NCBI RefSeq assembly: GCF_034424805.1
Contig: NZ_JAXOUF010000001.1
Coordinates: 248,001 to 312,000 of the forward strand
Direction of reading: 5' to 3'
From: Labrys sedimenti
GTDB lineage: Bacteria; Pseudomonadota; Alphaproteobacteria; Rhizobiales; Labraceae
Length of the DNA stretch: 64,000 nt
Under the pieces are notes generated by a model. The model did no database searches. It was not told where the DNA came from and saw only the letters and a program-made list of their open reading frames with translations. Position numbers and translations under genes: made by a program. Of this stretch, positions 51,075 through 59,375 are shown in pieces. How positions within the stretch are numbered: the first letter of the stretch is position 1; each line of letters starts with the position of its first letter.

Positions 51075-52796
51075 TCACCCATAGTGGGGGAACACCAGAC
51101 CGTCGTAGCTGATATTGGCCATCCACTTGGCTAATGTAGACGCCCGTGTACCTTGCCCATAGCGCTCCTCTAGCCCACCTGAACGTGCCCAACCACCTAG
51201 AGCGCGTGTGACGTCAATGGGTGAGCCAGCCTCGCGGAGCGCATCTCGGAAATTGTGCCGGAATGAGTGGAACGACACGCCGCCGAACCCGTCCAGCTTC
51301 GAGAGGAAGTAGGAAAAGCTCTTTTGGAACACGTCTACGGTCTGGCGCTGATTGTCGCGCGCGAGGTCCGCGAAGAGCCTGTTGCCACCGGCTTTCCTGA
51401 CTCCCTCGACATGCTTAAGCAAACCCAGGCGAACAAGTTCTGGATGGATTGGTACAGTTCTGGTTGCGCCCGGTGTCTTGAGGCGACGCTCGTCCGTTTC
51501 AACCAGGACAAAGCAGGTTGCCCCGTCCACCGTTTTGACGTCTTCCGTCGCCAGCGTGGCGATCTCGCCTAACCGCATGCCGGAGAACAAGGCGATGAGC
51601 GGGAGCCAGTGCCGGCCTGGCCGCCCCTCTGTCCACTGTGGGAGCGCTGCGAACATTGAACTGAGCTGCGTGAGGGAGAACGGCTTGCGCGTTGACGCGG
51701 CTTTCCTGGAGCCGTCTGTCATGCGCGTCGCAGGGTTGGCTGAGATCAAGCCCTTCCTGATGGCCCAGTTGAAGAAGCTGGAGATGTGGTGCGCGTGGTT
51801 GCGCACGGTCGTAGTGGAGATGCGCTCGTCCTTGGTCTCTTTCGCTAACGCCACGATCTCCTTCAGCGTGAGCTTGTCATATCTGGCCTTCTTCTTGATG
51901 TTCGCAGGGATGGCGGCGAGCAGTTCAAACGCTTCGACACAGTCGGGCCGCTCGATGCCAACAAGGGGCCGGTCGTCGCCCACGACCTCACGCAGGGCGC
52001 GGAAGGGCAGCACATACTTCATTGCGGCTGCCTCGGATAAATCGGCGCGCGTCGGGTCGGTCTCAAACCGAGTGATGGCTTCACCGAGCGTGGCGCTGGC
52101 GCGCGCCTTCGAAGGGGGAGGGGTCAGTGTCGAGACATCCGCGAACAGAGGGTCGTGAGGTTTGTCGCCGCCGTCGCCCTCCAGGCGATCGAGGCGTCGC
52201 TTCACGTGCTCGATCTCTGCCCGACGCACCAACTCGACCAGCCGGACGAGTTCGGTTGCCACAGGACGCGTCGGACCGACGACGTCTGCGGCGCTGTCGT
52301 TGCAACGCGTTGCAATTTCTGCCTGAGGGGGGAAGACGGGCTCAGGCGGCAGCGGCACGGGCAAACCATGTTCGGAAACCAGGCGCGTGGCAGTGCCTAG
52401 CAACTGAGGCGCCATTTCGCCGCCCGTCAGGAGGTCGCCCAGTTCTACATCGAGTTCGTCCCGCTCTTCGACCTCGGCGTGCCCGATCGTCGCGACCTCA
52501 AGCCGGTGGAGATGAGCTTTCGCGACCCGTTGGAGCGATGCGTCGGATACCGTCATTTCGGGGCCAGCAGTCCCGACCGTAGCTCTGGCGGCCAGCCGCG
52601 TCCGCGCTGCCCTGAATTGCTTGTCCACGTCAACGGCTGCTGCTCGCGCCGCCTCGCTAGCTTGCCGCATGCTTTCGGCTTTGAGGGTGATCCATACTTC
52701 TTGCTTGTCCTGGAACAGAGGCCGAAGGTGGAGGGGCACAGCGCGGCGGTAATAGTAGGCCCCACCCTTGACCACCAGCCCTTGAGTCCTGGCCAT
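51075..52796 (-). CDS. int: Tyrosine integrase of the island
   Basis: This 573-residue tyrosine site-specific recombinase has an N-terminal DUF6538-type segment (GGAYYYRRAVPLHLRP), a poorly conserved middle, a SAM-like core-binding domain and a catalytic domain with the active residues in SGMRLGEIATL (Arg), VSFHSFRHNFRD (His-x-x-Arg), LGGWARSGG and LEERYGQG (Tyr near residue 550). It should be active. ATG at 52796 is used (MARTQGLV); ATG at 52808 is in frame. It is transcribed away from the tRNA-Leu gene, which is the normal position for the integrase that inserted the element there. An island palindrome lies within it (52300-52315). Confidence 0.92.
   Translation of the reverse strand: MARTQGLVVKGGAYYYRRAVPLHLRPLFQDKQEVWITLKAESMRQASEAARAAAVDVDKQFRAARTRLAARATVGTAGPEMTVSDASLQRVAKAHLHRLEVATIGHAEVEERDELDVELGDLLTGGEMAPQLLGTATRLVSEHGLPVPLPPEPVFPPQAEIATRCNDSAADVVGPTRPVATELVRLVELVRRAEIEHVKRRLDRLEGDGGDKPHDPLFADVSTLTPPPSKARASATLGEAITRFETDPTRADLSEAAAMKYVLPFRALREVVGDDRPLVGIERPDCVEAFELLAAIPANIKKKARYDKLTLKEIVALAKETKDERISTTTVRNHAHHISSFFNWAIRKGLISANPATRMTDGSRKAASTRKPFSLTQLSSMFAALPQWTEGRPGRHWLPLIALFSGMRLGEIATLATEDVKTVDGATCFVLVETDERRLKTPGATRTVPIHPELVRLGLLKHVEGVRKAGGNRLFADLARDNQRQTVDVFQKSFSYFLSKLDGFGGVSFHSFRHNFRDALREAGSPIDVTRALGGWARSGGLEERYGQGTRASTLAKWMANISYDGLVFPHYG
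52300..52315. repeat. Island palindrome copy 8
   Basis: TTGCAACGCGTTGCAA with GC centre; within the integrase gene, encoding part of EIATRCND. Confidence 0.85.
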
Positions 52797-52820
52797 CAGC
52801 GCCCCCACTTTGCCAAAATC

Positions 52821-52840
52821 TGGGAAGAATTATGGGAAGA
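52821..52840 (+). promoter_or_regulatory. Candidate integrase arm-binding site, right
   Basis: TGGGAAGAATTATGGGAAGA matches the left copy (29309-29328) at 19 of 20 positions. It lies 25 bases upstream of the integrase start codon and about 65 bases inside attR, so it may bind integrase and also affect its promoter. Confidence 0.55.
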
Positions 52841-52903
52841 TTTTCCCTCGTATGCCCCTGTGTTGCCTACTTTTTTAGGAAAATCAATGCCCTAGAGATG
52901 GGG

Positions 52904-52924
52904 TGGTGCGGACGGCGGGACTCG
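52904..52924. other. attR (21-bp direct repeat in the tRNA 3' end)
   Basis: Identical to 29194-29214. It covers the encoded CCA, discriminator, acceptor strand and start of the T arm of tRNA-Leu. Confidence 0.9.
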
Positions 52925-52989
52925 AACCCGCACCCGGTTTCCCGAAGCAGATTTTAAGTCTGCTGCGTCTACCATTTCGCCACGTCCGC
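52904..52989 (-). tRNA. tRNA-Leu (UAA anticodon)
   Basis: Read on the minus strand, it starts GCGGACGTGGCGAAATGG (acceptor strand plus D arm), has the anticodon stem and loop GCAGA-CTTAAAA-TCTGC with UAA at the anticodon positions, a long variable arm as in class II tRNAs (TTCGGGAAACCGG region), T loop GGTTCGAGTCC, an acceptor strand that pairs with the first seven bases, and an encoded CCA. It reads UUA and UUG leucine codons. The island uses its 3' end as attachment site and restores an intact gene on insertion. Confidence 0.95.
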
Positions 52990-53025
52990 AGCGCCGGCCT
53001 TGCTTAGGGCCGGAATCGTGTGGGC

Positions 53026-54198
53026 TCAAGCCGTTTCTGTCGGCTTCCAGCCATAGAGCCAGTCATAGCGCTCTAGGAGACGCTGGCCGCCGAGGGCCGA
53101 CAGCCCGAGGTCGCGGGCGCTCGCGAGAGGCCAGCGCCAGTGATAGCGCTCGCCATTGCTGTGCGCCTCGGCCTGGATCCGGCGAACGCGCGGCAGGCGC
53201 AGGCGGGACCATTCCTGCATGCGGGCGGGAACATCATGGTCGTCGGCGCCACTGAGTTGGGCAGCCAGTTCGGCCGCATCCTCGATGGCCGCCGCGCCGC
53301 CCTGGGCGATGAAGGGCAGCATGGGATGGGCAGCGTCGCCGATCAGGGCGATGCGGCCGGTCGCGATCCGGTTGTCGGCGCGGCCCTCGAACAGGGGCCA
53401 GGTTCGCCATTGCGGCACCGTGGCGAGCAAGGCCCGCAAGCGTCCGTCCCAGCCGGCATAATGCGGCAGCAGCGCCGCCAAAGGCTGGGGCGCGGACCAG
53501 CCGGGGCCTGCATCCTCGTCATGCGTCACCGCCACGAGATTGAGCGCCTGCCCCGATCGCACGGGGTAATGCACGAAATGGGCGTTGCCGCCGAGCCAGA
53601 GCCCGGTCTTCAGGCCCTGGAACAGGGCCGGGGCATCCTGCATCGGGATCACCGCCCGCCAGGCCCGCCGCCCGGCGAAACGGGGCGGCGCGAGCCCGAG
53701 CTGGAGCCGCAGCTTCGACCAGAGGCCGTCGGCGCCGATCAACATGCGAGCGGAAACATCGGGATCTGTGCCCGCAAAGGACAGGGTCACCTGCTGCCCA
53801 TCCTGCCGGGCTGCACGGATCTCTCGCCCCAGCTTCAGCGGGATGCCGTGCCGGTGCACCGCTTCCACCAGCACGGCCTGCAGGTCGGCGCGATGGATCA
53901 CGCCATAGGGGGCGCCCCAGCGCGCCGGGCAGGCATCAAGCGGCAATTCCTGGATCAGGCCGCCAGTGGCGCCCTTGCGGATACGCACCGCATCCATCAC
54001 CACCATATGCGCCTCGAGCGCGGGAGCGAGGCCGAGGCCGAACAGGACGTTGAGCGCATTGGGCGTGAGCTGGATGCCGGCCCCAGCTTCCTCGAGCGTC
54101 GCGGCGCGCTCGTAGATCTCGACGGCAAAGCCGCGCCGGGCCAGGCCCAAGGCAGCCGTCAGCCCGCCGATGCCGGCGCCGGCGATCGCGATATCCAT
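53026..54198 (-). CDS. FAD-dependent monooxygenase (salicylate-hydroxylase type)
   Basis: This 390-residue flavoprotein monooxygenase has the FAD motifs IAGAGIGGLTAALGLARRG (about residues 5-23), the DG motif ARMLIGADGLWSKLR and GRIALIGDAAHPMLPFIAQG. The order and the small helical C-terminus match the group of salicylate, 3-hydroxybenzoate and 6-hydroxynicotinate hydroxylases. The aromatic substrate is unknown. It is the second gene after the CHCC zinc-finger gene on the minus strand and ends beside tRNA-Leu, separated by 36 bases, so it is the first chromosomal gene outside the island on this side. Confidence 0.88.
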   Translation of the reverse strand: MDIAIAGAGIGGLTAALGLARRGFAVEIYERAATLEEAGAGIQLTPNALNVLFGLGLAPALEAHMVVMDAVRIRKGATGGLIQELPLDACPARWGAPYGVIHRADLQAVLVEAVHRHGIPLKLGREIRAARQDGQQVTLSFAGTDPDVSARMLIGADGLWSKLRLQLGLAPPRFAGRRAWRAVIPMQDAPALFQGLKTGLWLGGNAHFVHYPVRSGQALNLVAVTHDEDAGPGWSAPQPLAALLPHYAGWDGRLRALLATVPQWRTWPLFEGRADNRIATGRIALIGDAAHPMLPFIAQGGAAAIEDAAELAAQLSGADDHDVPARMQEWSRLRLPRVRRIQAEAHSNGERYHWRWPLASARDLGLSALGGQRLLERYDWLYGWKPTETA

Positions 54199-54205
54199 GG
54201 TCGGT

Positions 54206-54451
54206 TCAGGCGGCCTGGGCGTTCACCGTGCAGGCCGCCGGCTCCGACATGCCCTCAGGCAGCTTGGGATCATATTTGAAGAGCGTGGAGCAGTAGGAGC
54301 ACACCGCCTCGTCATCCGAACCGAGGTCGATGAAGATGTGGGGATGGTCGAAAGGCACGCTCGCGCCCTGGCACATGAATTCCTTCGAGCCGACGCGAAT
54401 GACCTTCAAGCCGAGGTCATTTTGGAAATGGGGAATGGAATGGCCTGCCAT
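54206..54451 (-). CDS. CHCC zinc-finger protein (NdufS6-like)
   Basis: This 81-residue protein has a zf-CHCC zinc finger: the ligands are in EFMCQG, FDHPHIF and CSYCSTLF. The family includes the mitochondrial complex I subunit NDUFS6 and small alphaproteobacterial proteins of unclear role. It begins MAGHSIPHFQNDLGLKVIRV, as other alphaproteobacterial members do. It lies seven bases upstream of the FAD monooxygenase, and the start region is divergent from an alpha/beta hydrolase gene. Association with complex I here is an inference from the family. Confidence 0.85.
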   Translation of the reverse strand: MAGHSIPHFQNDLGLKVIRVGSKEFMCQGASVPFDHPHIFIDLGSDDEAVCSYCSTLFKYDPKLPEGMSEPAACTVNAQAA

Positions 54452-54590
54452 TGATCTTCAGTCCGCGATGGGGACTTGCGGTCCACGATGTGGACTTAGG
54501 GTCCGTAATTTTCTCTCGCGCGGACCATAGCGGTGCCGCACGGGATGCGATAGGGGCTATTGGAAGCAAGAGCAAAGGAAAACCGCGCCG

Positions 54591-55346
54591 ATGCAGCGTT
54601 TTGATCATGACGGCGTCGAAATCGCCTATATCGACGAAGGAGAGGGCGAGCCCATCCTTCTCATCCACGGCTTCGGTTCGAATCATCAGGTCAACTGGGT
54701 CGGCACCGGCTGGGTCGACCTGCTCACCAGGCAGGGAAGGCGTGTGATCGCCTTCGACAATCGCGGCCATGGCGAGTCCGCCAAGCTCTACGATCCCGCC
54801 GCCTATCACCCCGCCGTGATGGCAGGCGACGCCGTCGCGCTGCTCGATCATCTGCGCATCGGCTCGGCGACGGTGATGGGCTATTCCATGGGCGCCCGCA
54901 TCACGGCCTTCCTGGCGCTTGAGCATTCCCAGCGCGTGGATGCAGTTGTATTCGGCGGCCTGGGCGTGCGCCTCGTGCAGGGCGAGGCCTTGCCGCCCAC
55001 CATCGCGGCAGCCATGGAGGCGCCTTCGCTCGACGACGTGCCGGATCCGATCGGGCGGATGTTCCGCTCCTTTGCCGACAAGAGCGGCGCGGACCGGCGG
55101 GCCCTGGCCGCTTGCATCCGCGGCTCGCGGGTCCAGCTCAATCCGGCCGAGGTCGCCAGGATCCTGCAGCCGACCCTGATCGCCGTAGGTACGCGCGACT
55201 CGATTGCGGGCTCGGCGCAGGAACTGGCCGTGATGATGCCCAATGCCGCCGTGCTCGACATTCCCAATCGCGATCACAACCCGGCCGTCGGCGACAAGGT
55301 CTACAAGCAAGGCGTTTTGGCATTCCTCGCAGAGCAGGGCGTCTAA
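54591..55346 (+). CDS. Alpha/beta hydrolase
   Basis: This 251-residue hydrolase has the oxyanion-hole motif LLIHGFGSN, the FDNRGHGES strand, the nucleophile elbow GYSMGAR (Ser about residue 99) and the catalytic histidine in NRDHNPAV (about residue 227); the acid is probably in VGTRDSIAG. It resembles many esterases and related enzymes, and the substrate is not evident. The start codon at 54591 is preceded by AAGGAAAACC. It is on the plus strand, divergent from the zinc-finger gene and about 70 bases before cysE. Confidence 0.9.
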   Translation: MQRFDHDGVEIAYIDEGEGEPILLIHGFGSNHQVNWVGTGWVDLLTRQGRRVIAFDNRGHGESAKLYDPAAYHPAVMAGDAVALLDHLRIGSATVMGYSMGARITAFLALEHSQRVDAVVFGGLGVRLVQGEALPPTIAAAMEAPSLDDVPDPIGRMFRSFADKSGADRRALAACIRGSRVQLNPAEVARILQPTLIAVGTRDSIAGSAQELAVMMPNAAVLDIPNRDHNPAVGDKVYKQGVLAFLAEQGV

Positions 55347-55417
55347 ATGAACATTGGCACTGCCGGCATCACTGCGCTAAAAAGGAAGGAGATACCTTCC
55401 ATTCAGCGGATAGGCAG

Positions 55418-56272
55418 ATGAATCAGTCGAAGCGCCTGGTTTCCCATGGGCTTGAAATCGTCGACCCGGTCTGGAGCCGCGTGCGGTCCGAGGCTGAAGC
55501 GGTCACCCATGCCGAGCCGCAGCTTTCCAGCTTCATCTTCGCCAATATCCTGCAACTCAATTCGCTGGAAAGCGCCGTGGTGCAGCGCATCGCTTCGCGC
55601 CTGGATCATTCGGATATGCCGGCGACCCTGATCGCCCAGGCCTATGGCAAGGCGCTCGAGGCCGACCCGAGCATTGCTTCGGCCATCCGCGCCGACATTG
55701 CGGCAGTGATCGATCGCGACCCGGCGGCCAATCGCTATATCGAGCCGATCCTCTATTTCAAGGGATTCCACGCGCTGCAGACCCATCGCCTGGCCCATTG
55801 GCTCTGGAAGTCGGGGCGCAGGGATTTCGCGCTCTATCTGCAGAGCCGTTCCTCGGCCGTATTCCAGTGCGACATCAATCCGAACGTACCGATCGGGCGC
55901 GGCGTCTTCCTCGACCATGCCACCGGCCTGGTGGTCGGCGAGACGGCGGTGATCGGCGATGACGTCTCCATCCTGCAGGACGTGACGCTGGGCGGCACCG
56001 GCAAGGAGACCGGCGACCGCCATCCCAAGATCGCCCGCGGCGTGATGATAGGGGCGGGTGCCAAGATCCTCGGCAATATCGAGATCGGCCAATGCGCCCG
56101 CGTCGCGGCTGGCTCCGTGGTGCTCAAGGCGGTGCCGCGCAACACCACGGTGGCAGGCGTGCCGGCCCGCGTGGTCGGGGAGGCGGGCTGTGCCGAACCG
56201 TCGCGAAGCATGGACCAGATCCTGCACGGTCCGCTGCCGGACGACATCTTCTGGCACGACGTCGGGCTCTAG
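55418..56272 (+). CDS. cysE: Serine O-acetyltransferase
   Basis: This 284-residue enzyme makes O-acetylserine, the direct precursor of cysteine. It has the CysE N-terminal helical domain (about residues 15-140; AVTHAEPQLSSFIFANILQL) and the left-handed beta-helix acyltransferase domain with DHATGLVVGETAVIGDD and GGTGKETGDRHPKI, which holds the catalytic histidine pair. The C-terminal tail ends in IFWHDVGL, not in the usual I that binds cysteine synthase CysK. ATG at 55418 is preceded by GGATAGGCAG; the open frame starts far upstream but overlaps the hydrolase gene. Confidence 0.93.
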   Translation: MNQSKRLVSHGLEIVDPVWSRVRSEAEAVTHAEPQLSSFIFANILQLNSLESAVVQRIASRLDHSDMPATLIAQAYGKALEADPSIASAIRADIAAVIDRDPAANRYIEPILYFKGFHALQTHRLAHWLWKSGRRDFALYLQSRSSAVFQCDINPNVPIGRGVFLDHATGLVVGETAVIGDDVSILQDVTLGGTGKETGDRHPKIARGVMIGAGAKILGNIEIGQCARVAAGSVVLKAVPRNTTVAGVPARVVGEAGCAEPSRSMDQILHGPLPDDIFWHDVGL

Positions 56273-56374
56273 AGCAAAGCGCGTTTAGACGGAAACGCTG
56301 TTTTGCCCTAACTCTTTGGTTCGACGCGTCTTTGCGATTCTTGGCGATTCCGCCAAATCGCAAAACGCTATAGC
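56273..56374 (+). repeat. Dispersed ~100-bp repeat, copy B
   Basis: Same element as at 5494-5598, starting GAGCAAAGCGCGTTTAGACG, with CTAACTCTTTGGTTCGACGC, TCTTTGCGATTC and CCAAATCGCAAAACGCTATAG. It begins right after the cysE stop codon. Confidence 0.8.
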
Positions 56375-56525
56375 GCGCGTCATCTACGACAACAGGTAAG
56401 GACAGGCGATCCCGCTCCATTCTCGATGGAGGTGGGGATGACGGTCCTCTCTGCTTCGCGCCCTTCGGTTCGTAAAACCGACCCCTCACTTCGTCGTCGC
56501 CGAGATCCGCAGGATTCCGCGCCTC

Positions 56526-57173
56526 TCAAGCCAGGCCCGGCAACATCACCTTGGCTCCCTCGATGACCATTTCGACCGCGATCGCAGCAAGTATCATGCC
56601 CATGATCCGCGTCATGATGACCCTCACCTTGGCGGAGAGGAGTTCGCCGATGTCGGCGGCGAAGAACAGGACGATGAATAGTGCGAGCAGGACGCTCGCA
56701 AGCACGAGGGCAAACGATACATATTGCGCGGCACTATGGGTTTGCGCCGCATAGACGATCAGCGTGGCCATGGTGCCCGGCCCCACGACCATCGGAAATG
56801 TCATCGGATAGAACGCCAGATCACCGTCCGTATCGCTTCCCGCCGTCCTGTCGGCCTGTTTTTCCTGCTCGTCCCTTTCGTGTGAGGTGACAGGCTTGCC
56901 GTTCAGCATGGACAAGGCGATGCCAAGGAGCACCAGGCCGCCGGCGACGCGGAAGGAGGCAATGGTGACTCCAAAAAAAGCGATGATGTACCCGCCAAAC
57001 AATGAAATGACGATGCACATCGCTGCCGTATAAAGCAGTATCGTCACCGCCATGCCGCGTTGTTGAGCGACAGGTTTGGTGCTCACCATGCTGAGAAAGA
57101 TCGGCAGGTTGATAAAGGGATTCATGATGGCGAACAGCGCGCCCAGGAACTTCGCAGCGAAAGTGACGTCCAT
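56526..57173 (-). CDS. MarC-family integral membrane protein
   Basis: This 215-residue protein has six transmembrane helices and the MarC family pattern: the N-terminal FLGALFAIMNPFINLPIFLS, GGLVLLGIALSMLNG, and YPMTFPMVVGPGTMATLIVY. A short charged loop (ERDEQEKQADRTAGSDTDGD, about residues 99-118) lies between the two halves. MarC proteins were once linked to antibiotic resistance but their true transport role remains unclear. It is convergent with cysE and divergent from the cardiolipin synthase gene. It looks complete. Confidence 0.88.
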   Translation of the reverse strand: MDVTFAAKFLGALFAIMNPFINLPIFLSMVSTKPVAQQRGMAVTILLYTAAMCIVISLFGGYIIAFFGVTIASFRVAGGLVLLGIALSMLNGKPVTSHERDEQEKQADRTAGSDTDGDLAFYPMTFPMVVGPGTMATLIVYAAQTHSAAQYVSFALVLASVLLALFIVLFFAADIGELLSAKVRVIMTRIMGMILAAIAVEMVIEGAKVMLPGLA

Positions 57174-57260
57174 CTGACCGCAATCCTTTTCAGGGCTTCA
57201 GGCGCACCTCATTGAGTCCATATCGCCTTCACGCGGGTGCTTTCCGGGACAGGATATATC

Positions 57261-58700
57261 ATGTGGCATCACCTCATAGTCCTGGCGCTCGTCCTTGTCG
57301 TACATGTGGCGGTACTCTGCCGGGTACTGCTCAACGACGACATGAATTCGGAGGCACGCGCGGCGTGGTTCTTCGTGCTCATCGGCTTCCCGATCATCGG
57401 AATTGCGGTTTATCTTTTTCTGGGTGAGCCCTGGATGGCCCGCAGGTTCCGCCAACGGGCCTCCGCCGTGTGGGAGCGGCCTGTATCGAACGCGTCCACC
57501 ATGTCGGGCGGTATTTCCTCCGGCGTCATTCCCGATCGCTACAGGCCGGTGTTCGAGACCTGCGCCTCCTTGAACGGATGCGGGGCCGCGATCGGAAACG
57601 TGGCGAGCCTGGCGGCCGATTCCAACGCCGCGATCCGCGACATGGCCCGCGATTTCGATCTTGCGCGGGAGACGATCCACGTTTCGTTCTATATTTGGCT
57701 GACGGACAATAATGGCAGGCTCGTCGTCGAGGCCTTGCAACGGGCGGCGGCGCGTGGCGTCACCTGCCGCGTGGTGGTGGATGCGTTCGGATCGCGCGAT
57801 CTCATCCGCTCCGCCCATTGGGCTGCAATGGAGCAATCGGGCGTCAAGCTCTGCGTTTCGCTGGTATCCTCGCTCGGTGTTTCGCTGGCGTCGATCAGCC
57901 GTCCGGATCTGCGCAACCATCGAAAGATCGTCGTCGTCGACAACAGCATCACCTATTGCGGCAGCCAGAACTGCGCGGACCCGGAGTTCCGCATCAAGCC
58001 GAGGTTCGCTCCCTGGGTCGACATCATGCTTCGATTTGAAGGTCCGGTGGCTCGCCAGAACCAGCTCGTCTTCGCGAATGATTGGGCGATCGAATATGGC
58101 GAAGACCTGTCGAATCTGCTCAGCGAGCCCTTCCGGGGGGAATTGAAGGGGAGCTGCGCGGCGGCAGCTTTCGGGACGGGGCCGATGTCTCCGAAGGGAT
58201 CGATGTCCGACGTGTTCGTCTCCTTGCTCCAGAGCGCCCAGCAGGAGGTGGTGATCTCGACGCCCTATTTTGTCCCTGATTCACAGCTTCTCGCCAGCCT
58301 GATGGCGTCGGCGCGCCGTAAGGTGACAACCATCCTTGTTCTTCCGGCCAGGAATGACTCACATGTCGTGAGTGCAATCAGCAGGGCTTACTATGCACAG
58401 CTTCTCGCAGCGGGCGTGAGGATCTACGAATATCATGGCGGCCTCCTCCACGCGAAAACCGTGGTGGTGGATGGTCAACTCACGTTGGTGGGCTCGGCCA
58501 ACATGGACTTTCGCAGCCTCTATCTCAATTTCGAAAACAACATCCTTTTCTATTCGGACAGGGACTCTTCCGATGTTCGTGCCCGACAGGACACCTATAT
58601 TTCATCATCGACGCCGGTCGATGAACGAGACGTCAGGAAACGCCCGAGGCTTCGTCGAATATACGACAATCTGCTCACCATCGTCGGGCCGGTATTCTAG
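57261..58700 (+). CDS. cls: Cardiolipin synthase (phospholipase D family)
   Basis: This 479-residue inner-membrane enzyme joins two phosphatidylglycerol molecules into cardiolipin. It has two N-terminal transmembrane helices (about residues 3-23 and 35-55) and two phospholipase-D HKD motifs, LRNHRKIVVVDNSITYCGSQN and LLHAKTVVVDGQLTLVGSA, in the two halves of the protein. ATG at 57261 is preceded by AGGATATATC; a longer frame starts at 57237. It is divergent from the MarC-like gene. It appears full length, as expected for ClsA-type synthases. Confidence 0.9.
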   Translation: MWHHLIVLALVLVVHVAVLCRVLLNDDMNSEARAAWFFVLIGFPIIGIAVYLFLGEPWMARRFRQRASAVWERPVSNASTMSGGISSGVIPDRYRPVFETCASLNGCGAAIGNVASLAADSNAAIRDMARDFDLARETIHVSFYIWLTDNNGRLVVEALQRAAARGVTCRVVVDAFGSRDLIRSAHWAAMEQSGVKLCVSLVSSLGVSLASISRPDLRNHRKIVVVDNSITYCGSQNCADPEFRIKPRFAPWVDIMLRFEGPVARQNQLVFANDWAIEYGEDLSNLLSEPFRGELKGSCAAAAFGTGPMSPKGSMSDVFVSLLQSAQQEVVISTPYFVPDSQLLASLMASARRKVTTILVLPARNDSHVVSAISRAYYAQLLAAGVRIYEYHGGLLHAKTVVVDGQLTLVGSANMDFRSLYLNFENNILFYSDRDSSDVRARQDTYISSSTPVDERDVRKRPRLRRIYDNLLTIVGPVF

Positions 58701-59027
58701 TGGGGGGGTAACCACGGCAGGGGAAGCCGTTCCGGAAACGGATCCGATGCAGCAGGATTTCATTGCCGCATCGTTTCAGCCGAAAATGGGTACACTTTCT
58801 TCTGCACGATGATCGCGTCCCATCCCATCATCTTTCGCCGTTGCAGCAGCTTTCGATCGATCCGACGATCCCGGCAGATTCGGCCATTCCCGTCCTCGCC
58901 GGGCCTTAACTTGCTCGATTGCACAGACCCTCGGCCCGCATTCTCTTGCGAAGCAGGCCTCGGCATGGCAAAGCCCGGGGATGGCGGGGCGGCAAGGTCG
59001 CCCGGCGCATTCAACCGAGGAAGTCTA
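58701..59027. other. Intergenic, no gene seen
   Basis: This 327-base stretch follows cls. The frame of the DUF3126 gene stays open through its second half, but codon use and start signals place the start at 59028. No repeat, RNA gene or clear terminator was recognised. Confidence 0.45.
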
Positions 59028-59240
59028 GTGGACAAGAAAGACATGCAGCGCGTCGAAGCCTATCTTCGTCGCACCTTCGGCAATGCCACCATTCGCGTCG
59101 TGCCTCGTGCCCGCAAGACCGACAGCGCGGAAGTCTATATCGGCGAGGAGTCGATCGGCGTGGTCTCCGAGGACAAGGAAGACGGAGAAACCTCCTACGA
59201 TTTCCACATGGCGATCCTCGACATCGACCTCGAGGACTGA
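59028..59240 (+). CDS. DUF3126 family small protein
   Basis: This 70-residue acidic protein begins at GTG 59028 with VDKKDMQRVEAYLRRTFGN and ends SYDFHMAILDIDLED. It matches DUF3126, a small family known only from alphaproteobacteria, with no known function. GAGGA precedes the start by seven bases. It is upstream of the gamma carbonic anhydrase gene, a common order in this class, with a REPIN-like repeat between them. Confidence 0.88.
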   Translation: MDKKDMQRVEAYLRRTFGNATIRVVPRARKTDSAEVYIGEESIGVVSEDKEDGETSYDFHMAILDIDLED

Positions 59241-59252
59241 TCGGCTATTTCC

Positions 59253-59357
59253 GGGATTGCAGGCGTCCTCGCCTGCATCTTCCCATCCAGCCGCCGCAGC
59301 ATGTCCAAGGGCAGGCAATCGCGACACGGGAACATGTCGCTGAAACGCCTGCGATCC
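59253..59357. repeat. REPIN-like inverted repeat, copy 4
   Basis: The left arm GGGATTGCAGGCGT (59253-59266) pairs with ACGCCTGCGATCCC (59344-59357) with one wobble pair; the left hairpin is GCAGGCG-TCCT-CGCCTGC. It lies between two plus-strand genes. Confidence 0.7.
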
Positions 59358-59375
59358 CAGGAACGGAGCTCTGCC

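Larger units (their letters stand above)
29194..52924. mobile_element. 23.7-kb integrative island in tRNA-Leu, satellite-like
   Basis: The element is bounded by a perfect 21-bp direct repeat (29194-29214 and 52904-52924), which is the 3' end of a tRNA-Leu gene on the right side. A tyrosine integrase lies next to the tRNA at the right end. Contents include a type I restriction-modification operon, a serine recombinase, a replication-like winged-helix protein, a tail tape-measure protein, an antitoxin-like regulator, a ribbon-helix-helix protein and several exported proteins. Capsid, portal, terminase and conjugation genes were not found. The palindrome TTGCAAC-NN-GTTGCAA recurs throughout the element. 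It may be a phage satellite or a phage-derived island; mobility has not been shown. Confidence 0.85.

Noticed and set aside
29194..52924. Intact prophage
   Set aside because: No terminase, portal, capsid, head-tail joining or baseplate gene was recognised; only one tape-measure gene and a possible neighbour.
29194..52924. Integrative conjugative element
   Set aside because: No relaxase, coupling protein or type IV secretion gene was found.
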